A stretch of 39,840 nt of DNA from SKPT01 sp040905445 (lineage in GTDB: Bacteria; Planctomycetota; Phycisphaerae; Phycisphaerales; Phycisphaeraceae), in assembly GCA_040905445.1 (NCBI GenBank), contig JBBDRN010000017.1, positions 1-39,840 of the forward strand. The letters run 5' to 3'. The notes beneath the pieces were generated by a model. It saw nothing but the letters and a program-made list of their open reading frames with translations, did no database searches and was not told where the DNA came from. The translations under genes were made by a program, and so were the position numbers. How positions within the stretch are numbered: position 1 is the stretch's first letter; each line of letters opens with the position of its first letter. Below are positions 36,201 to 39,840 of this stretch, in pieces.

Positions 36201-36831
36201 CGAAACGCTCACCCGCGCCCTGAACCCGGACGGGGAGCCGGCCATCGGGCGCCTCAGCGCGCAGATGAATCTCGCCGTCCCGCTCGCTTTCGATCGTCCC
36301 CCCGTGCCGGACGACGCCCCCGAACTGGCCCAACTGCTCGGCGCGCTGCCGGTGGACTACACCCGCTGGCCCGACGCGTTCGGCCGCGGGTCGCTCGCGC
36401 TCGCCGAGTCCGACATCGCCAACGTCCCGCTCTTCGCCGGGTTTTACGGCCTGATGAACCTGCGCCTCGGCGGGCGCCAGCCCGACGGCCGCGGCGAGGG
36501 GCGCTTCCGCGTGGAGGACGGCCTGCTGCTGTTCGAGTCCTTCCGCTACCACAACCGCGGGCTGCAGATCAACCTCGCCGGGCGTCTGCACGACCTCTGG
36601 GAAGGAGGCGACAGCGAGCTGACCGGCTACGCGCTGCTCTCGCTCCAGCCCCTGCCCGACGTCGAGTTCATCGACGTCCTCGGCGACGCGCTCACCGCGC
36701 TCCAGGCCGGCATGACGTCCGTCGAGTTCTACGGCACGGTCAGCAAGCCCGAGTACCGCACCATCCCACTGCAGGGCCTCCGCCGCGCGATCCGCGGAAT
36801 CGTCACCGGCAGCTCCACGCCACAGGAGTAG
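33223..36831 (+). CDS. AsmA-like envelope protein (1202 aa)
   Basis: Very large protein with one N-terminal membrane helix (about 13-33, RRFLLILLILVALLLVAG) and then more than 1100 residues of repeated short beta-strand units, the layout of AsmA/YhdP/TamB proteins, bridge-like phospholipid carriers spanning the periplasm. The AsmA-type start (RRIAERALVDALGLDVRIASL) and a C-terminal region with GEGRFRVEDGLLLFESFRYH and FYGTVSKPEYRTIPL fit AsmA-like C-terminal domains. It is expected to sit in the inner membrane and reach towards the outer membrane. The start at 33223 has no clear ribosome-binding site; ATG 33253 (MRRFLLIL) is an alternative. The upstream lipoprotein may be functionally linked. 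A palindromic repeat follows. Confidence 0.87.
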   Translation: MKQRPPHHHTMRRFLLILLILVALLLVAGGITTHIILRSDLPRRIAERALVDALGLDVRIASLRVGWTGRTDARGVRVALPLDDDPLLEAPRVELDHTAILALAMGRRLELRDARIIEPTIYVRKAVDGQWNLQQAHRIVATRLAQRPPRPGPPRPLDLPRLEITDGHLILERHDAPPERFDHLTVRGRERGPMAYGLEIDAPALGGAEARFAGVAPFTHEADFDLRPSSRLLNALLGGSPDARMVGQWRGRYEDERLRGTLALTELSAPGLRLAGSVRVSAGPEPPQLEIEPIRLNLHVTALDAADDEPIRLTAGRILVHDQRLRFEGLRGAALGGWAELAGELQLDTRTGQLTATWDRLEAPPGFAHAGRLDVTLQRHGPRLHRVQATAQTQGSALGDPYRATLDLTATGSSLTNLTGSLRARELRFAAQGAPYRLDDAAVRFRVAGPEIALTQIDAHDPAQDMRLTGQAQYDRHARAWSVALDARQLALPGLPTAIDVLTVRVRGDEQRAVLDDAELHILDAQATATGEYVFDADQPLTMAVRLNELALPAAVAAVDVDGEPAVLHARRIAGEATMAGTLWPLDLAARADLVARDLHVHRDVLGDVELRLHAHADRETAGFHADAIEWLDGQWRIGGRLRRDTGQAELTLEAEDIDLTLLEGVLDQPLGLTLGRADLAVRATPGDDPAVRGRFSLRNVDRHPVAFETLTGELRLANGRLTFHDIDAAQDDGRLTGEISLPLAHPARPRVELDFDNWPVTLGEPGTLAAAVSGQAAVEIDIPTRRGRGDVTLAADVARDGEHLARADLAIRIDQHIVHLARFTGDTLDGRLAATGHVDLHTPLASELHLEWTNLRPRQLAEISPHFRRVRGQVSGALSLGRSTADRPLGVVQLDVTLQGANASYSGLAIGDGSARVFFDFERPPTEAEGDAEPAPDAPGPSLSRVVLEHATLQAVEGQLSLWGRAVRRPGRQLGTYAWFGHLDGTADEIDLETLTRALNPDGEPAIGRLSAQMNLAVPLAFDRPPVPDDAPELAQLLGALPVDYTRWPDAFGRGSLALAESDIANVPLFAGFYGLMNLRLGGRQPDGRGEGRFRVEDGLLLFESFRYHNRGLQINLAGRLHDLWEGGDSELTGYALLSLQPLPDVEFIDVLGDALTALQAGMTSVEFYGTVSKPEYRTIPLQGLRRAIRGIVTGSSTPQE

Positions 36832-36848
36832 GCTCCATCCGAAAAGGT

Positions 36849-36920
36849 GTGCCACTGGTGGCTCGCCCACCAGTACCCGGGGTCAGGCGCGCACACTGGC
36901 GGACAAGCCGCCAGTGGCAC
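36849..36920. repeat. 72-bp palindromic element with terminal inverted repeats and two internal hairpins
   Basis: Outer arms GTGCCACTGG (36849-36858) and CCAGTGGCAC (36911-36920) are perfect 10-bp inverted repeats. Inside are two hairpins: ACTGGTGG/CCACCAGT (36854-36874) and CACTGGCGG/CCGCCAGTG (36894-36916, loop ACAAG). It fills the gap between two convergent genes. The layout suggests a miniature non-autonomous mobile or REP-type element. Confidence 0.8.
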
Positions 36921-36935
36921 CCGCCTGCGTCGCGC

Positions 36936-37868
36936 TCAGGACATCGCCGGCACCGCGGGCACGTCGTAGGGCTTGCCCGAGCCGCGGCTGGCGTTGGCGG
37001 CCTCGATCATCGCGACGATGGCCAAGCTCTGCTCCGCCGGCACGTCCGACTGGCCGTGCGGCAGCGTGCGCAGGATCGCCTCGAGCATCGGGGCGTAGGG
37101 CGGCCGGCCGGGCTGGCGCATGTCGATGTAGTCAGGCCCCGTCGCACGCTGGATCGCTCCGCCGAACTGGTGGTGCACCCCGCGCAGGCCGTGTATCGTC
37201 GCCACGCGGCCGTCCTCCCAGGTGAAGGTCACGGCGTCGTGGTGGTCGTTGGCAATGACCTGAGCCGTCGCCGCCCCGCCACCCATCGCCGTGACCGCCA
37301 TCTCCACCGTGTGGCAGCCGTACCAGAACAGCCCGCCCTGCGTCGGCTCGATCGCCATGGGCCCGAACAGGTCGATCGCGTGGATCGGCTCGTCGGCGTG
37401 GGCGGCCAGCGCCTGGGTAAACGGCTCGGCGTAACGCAGGCTCGAGCAGCTCATCACGGCGATGCCGCGCTCGCTCGCGAGCGCGAAGATCTGCCGCGCG
37501 TGGTCGAATCGCGTCGCCAGCGGCTTGTCGATGAACACCGGCTTGCCCGCCCCCGCCACCTGCTTGAAGAAGTCCAGGTGCTGCCGGCCGTCCACGGCGG
37601 TGATGATGACCAGGTCGCTCCGCTCGGCGACGGCCGCGGGCGAGTCGAGGATCTCGACACCATAGTCGTCACGGATCTGGGCGGTGTACTTCTCGACACG
37701 CTCGTAGCTCTTGTCGAAGTCATCGGCCCCGCCCGGGTAGCCGCAGGTGACGCGCGCCCCGGGGACGTGGTGCTCGCTGGCCTCGTCGTTGAGCAGCTTC
37801 GTGAACGCGGGCACATGGGAGGTGTCGAGCCCGATGAGGCCGATCTTGAGAGCGCTTGTGGATGCCAT
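36936..37868 (-). CDS. Gfo/Idh/MocA family oxidoreductase
   Basis: NAD(P)-dependent sugar or sugar-acid dehydrogenase-like protein. The Rossmann start is LKIGLIGLDTSHVPAF, and VFIDKPLAT corresponds to the family's catalytic EKP loop, here DKP. The C-terminal alpha/beta domain holds GCHTVEMAVTAMGGG, with the His usual near the active site. The start at 37868 (MASTSALKIG) is chosen because an upstream in-frame ATG adds a Ser/Pro/Gln-rich leader; only a weak AGG precedes it. Length 310 aa. It follows the next minus-strand gene by 37 nt and is probably its operon partner. Planctomycetes carry many such paralogues, so the substrate cannot be named. Confidence 0.88.
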   Translation of the reverse strand: MASTSALKIGLIGLDTSHVPAFTKLLNDEASEHHVPGARVTCGYPGGADDFDKSYERVEKYTAQIRDDYGVEILDSPAAVAERSDLVIITAVDGRQHLDFFKQVAGAGKPVFIDKPLATRFDHARQIFALASERGIAVMSCSSLRYAEPFTQALAAHADEPIHAIDLFGPMAIEPTQGGLFWYGCHTVEMAVTAMGGGAATAQVIANDHHDAVTFTWEDGRVATIHGLRGVHHQFGGAIQRATGPDYIDMRQPGRPPYAPMLEAILRTLPHGQSDVPAEQSLAIVAMIEAANASRGSGKPYDVPAVPAMS

Positions 37869-37905
37869 GGTGGAACCTGGTGAATTGGGGGATTGAGGTT
37901 GGGGA

Positions 37906-38964
37906 TCAGTCGACGGGCTCGCCAACGAACGTGCGCGTCAGGTCGCGGATGGCCTCGTCGGGCCCGGCGAAGACGTGCGTGACGCTCGTGCCGCTGCGCA
38001 GCGAAGGCCCCTCGCCGACGACGATGGCGGGCTCGTGGTGCTCCATCTCGCCGAAGCCGCCGTACGTGCCGTCGTCGCTGTAAGCCTGGAGCGTATCGCC
38101 GCCGACGAGGTCTTCGCTCTCGCGGGGAAGATCGACGTAAACCTCGCCGGGCTGGGGCAGGAAGGAGCGGGCGATGAGCGTGGACATCGTGGCGTTGACG
38201 CGGCGGTAGTAGCCCATGCGGCCGGCGGTCTGGTCGGGTCGCAGGCCCATCTTGACGCGCCCGGGCCCGCCGATGAAGAAACGCACGGCCCGGTCGTCGA
38301 CGCGGACGTTCTCGGGGCCGAGCGGGTCGAAGTAGGCGCGGGGCTGGTCGACCGGGCCGACCGTCGGGCAGACAAGCGTCCCGCCGGGCGGGATCTGCAG
38401 CAGTTGCCAGCCGCCGGCCACGGCCTGCTCATCGCCCTCGACGAGCGAGAGGTCGTGGCGCACGGCGAAGCCGAGTTGGCGCACGTCCGCGGGCAGGTCG
38501 GTCGGCGGCCCAAGCTCCAGCACCTCGCGCGAGACGTTGAGCGTGATGCGCTTGTCGCTGCGGTGGTCCTGCAGCGCCATGGTCGCCGCCCAGACGAGTC
38601 GGCCCTGGTCCTGCTCGATGACGCCCCACTCGCCCGGGTCCATCGCCGCGGGCAGCTCCGCGCTGGAGATCGGGTCGATGCGGGCGGCTTCCAGGTCGGT
38701 CCAGATGAAGCCGACCTCCGGCGCGATCCAGAACCGGTCGCCACCGAACGGCCCGCCCTTGGCGAGCAAGGGGCCGGCGGTGTCGGCGTGGGTCAGCGCC
38801 GGGTCGTGCCAGAAGATGTTGTCCTCGACGCCCGGCAGCTCGCAGCCAAGCACGCGGGCGGCGTGGTCGGTCAGCAACAGTCGGCCGTCGCCCGCCTCCC
38901 AGGTGTGTGTGGCGTGGTCGCAGCCCTCGATGGCGTCGCGGAGTGGGTCGAGCCAGTCGGCCAT
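37906..38964 (-). CDS. Conserved protein of sugar-metabolism type (DUF6786-like, 352 aa)
   Basis: The start at 38964 (MADWLDPLRDAIEG) has AAGGGG 6 nt upstream; the frame is open 27 codons further but without a good start. There is no signal peptide or membrane helix. The sequence is beta-rich with conserved-looking aromatic and acidic stretches (GPFGGDRFWIAPEVGF, GGFGEMEHHEPA). It resembles the DUF6786 group, which I recall from sugar-utilisation clusters and which may share an aldose-epimerase-like fold; this is tentative. First gene of a two-gene operon with the Gfo/Idh/MocA oxidoreductase. A weak minus-strand promoter (TTGTGC at 39019-39024, 17 nt, TAACGT at 38996-39001) lies about 32 nt before the ATG. 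Confidence 0.78.
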   Translation of the reverse strand: MADWLDPLRDAIEGCDHATHTWEAGDGRLLLTDHAARVLGCELPGVEDNIFWHDPALTHADTAGPLLAKGGPFGGDRFWIAPEVGFIWTDLEAARIDPISSAELPAAMDPGEWGVIEQDQGRLVWAATMALQDHRSDKRITLNVSREVLELGPPTDLPADVRQLGFAVRHDLSLVEGDEQAVAGGWQLLQIPPGGTLVCPTVGPVDQPRAYFDPLGPENVRVDDRAVRFFIGGPGRVKMGLRPDQTAGRMGYYRRVNATMSTLIARSFLPQPGEVYVDLPRESEDLVGGDTLQAYSDDGTYGGFGEMEHHEPAIVVGEGPSLRSGTSVTHVFAGPDEAIRDLTRTFVGEPVD

Positions 38965-39094
38965 GCGTTGCCCCTTGGTGTCCGTGGCATCGACCACGTT
39001 ACGGCAAGGGGGCGCGAGGCACAAGCCGCCATCCACGACGCGCACGCCCGTTAGCGGTCGCCCTTCGGACGCGGGGCGGGGGCGCGTCCCGGGG

Positions 39095-39808
39095 TCACTC
39101 GATCACATGAACGCCGACGCCCAGGTCGATCCACAGCCCGTCGCGGTGCCGCAGCAGATCGTGATGGTGGTGGGTGTGGCGGGGGCGGAGATGGAAGTCG
39201 TAGTTCCGCTCATAGGACCGGTCGTAGGGCCGGTGGTGCCGCCAGGCGCCCAAGCCGCCCGGCCTGGTCACGCGCCAGTGGTACCACCGCTCACCCGCGT
39301 CGCATCGGAACCCGTAACCATGCGGGTCGAAGCGGTGATCGTGACGAAGCGCCGGCCGGGCAAAGTCGAACTCGTCGACGTGCGGGAGCTGCGAGCCGAA
39401 GCCCATCGCATCGACCTGCCACCGGTCCAGGATGTCGACGCGCCGCTCGACCGGGGCGTCGAGGCGATGGTCGCGGTAATCGCTCGGCCGGTCGTGCTCA
39501 CGCCGTGGCCAGCCCCCGAGTCGATGCCCGCCGCGCAGGACGCGGACGCTGCTGTGCGGGTGGACGCGCTGGGCTGTCGAGCGTTCGACAATGACGCGGC
39601 GCGGGCTGCGCTCGATGACGACGCCGCCGCGAGCCGGCGCCTGCACGATCACGATGCCGGAAGACGCGTGCGGCTGGATGTGCCTCACGTGGCGGGCGTG
39701 GCGGGGGTGGTGGGGGTGCGGTTCCGCAGCGGCGGAGGCGGCCAGCGCCGGGACGATCAATAGAGCAGCCGCGATTGGAATCCAACGTAAGCGTGCTGTA
39801 ATGTGCAC
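39095..39808 (-). CDS. Secreted His/Arg-rich protein of unknown function (237 aa)
   Basis: A Sec signal peptide (WIPIAAALLIVPALAASAAAE, about residues 9-29) is followed by a mature protein dominated by His, Arg, Asp and Tyr, with clusters PHPHHPRHARHVRHIQPH near the start and RPRHTHHHHD near the end. The His clusters could bind divalent metals; no enzyme motif is visible. The start is a GTG at 39808; no ATG fits and no Shine-Dalgarno is seen, so the start is less certain than the frame. The gene lies 130 nt upstream of the next minus-strand gene. Composition is unusual but GC content matches the neighbours. Confidence 0.7.
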   Translation of the reverse strand: MHITARLRWIPIAAALLIVPALAASAAAEPHPHHPRHARHVRHIQPHASSGIVIVQAPARGGVVIERSPRRVIVERSTAQRVHPHSSVRVLRGGHRLGGWPRREHDRPSDYRDHRLDAPVERRVDILDRWQVDAMGFGSQLPHVDEFDFARPALRHDHRFDPHGYGFRCDAGERWYHWRVTRPGGLGAWRHHRPYDRSYERNYDFHLRPRHTHHHHDLLRHRDGLWIDLGVGVHVIE

Positions 39809-39840
39809 GTTGACATCGGCGTGGGTGTGGTCGAGCCATT

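Overview
The window is a GC-rich bacterial segment that looks like Planctomycetota, most likely class Phycisphaerae. This is inferred from the very high GC content, a squalene-hopene cyclase, long tandem flagellins, a PilM-PilN fusion operon, a stand-alone CoaB, many lipoproteins and secreted proteins with no known role, and patchy Shine-Dalgarno use. No tRNA, rRNA, CRISPR array, integrase or intact transposon is visible. The left edge is 46 C residues, probably a contig end, and the first gene runs into it.

Layout. (1) 1-5.0 kb: 5'-incomplete TRAP 4TM/12TM permease, a convergent secreted protein of unknown role, and pyrF (+), which lacks a normal start codon. (2) 5.0-10.6 kb, minus strand: three-gene type IV pilus-like inner-membrane operon (PilM-PilN fusion, PilO-like protein, large anchored protein) with a good sigma70-type promoter about 300 nt upstream. 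(3) 11.1-15.4 kb: squalene-hopene cyclase (+), then a lipoprotein and ychF (-). (4) 15.4-22.9 kb, plus strand: gyrA, a STAS protein, a P1B-4-type metal ATPase behind a Fur-like operator, coaB and a CheY-like response regulator. (5) 23.2-28.6 kb, plus strand: two tandem 501-residue flagellins, each with a strong terminator, and a FapA/DUF342 protein. (6) 28.6-32.3 kb, minus strand: epimerase/dehydrogenase, mannonate-dehydratase-like enzyme and Tat-type FAD oxidase, a probable sugar-acid operon. (7) 32.4-36.8 kb, plus strand: a lipoprotein and a 1202-residue AsmA-like protein. (8) 36.9-39.8 kb, minus strand: Gfo/Idh/MocA oxidoreductase, a sugar-cluster-type protein, and a His/Arg-rich secreted protein.

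Most genes are housekeeping, envelope, motility or sugar metabolism. The unusual signals are: GyrA with both quinolone-anchor residues replaced; a Fur-type palindrome before a P1B-4 ATPase that carries an atypical Cys-containing N-terminal extension; two genes with a -10 hexamer exactly 8 nt before ATG (predicted leaderless mRNAs); a symmetric -10 element between ychF and gyrA; a 269-bp perfectly identical tract shared by the flagellins; and several palindromic dispersed-type repeats, one of which supplies a stop codon. I did not find a clearly new defence or mobile system. The pilus-like operon and the metal-ATPase regulation are the best candidates for follow-up.
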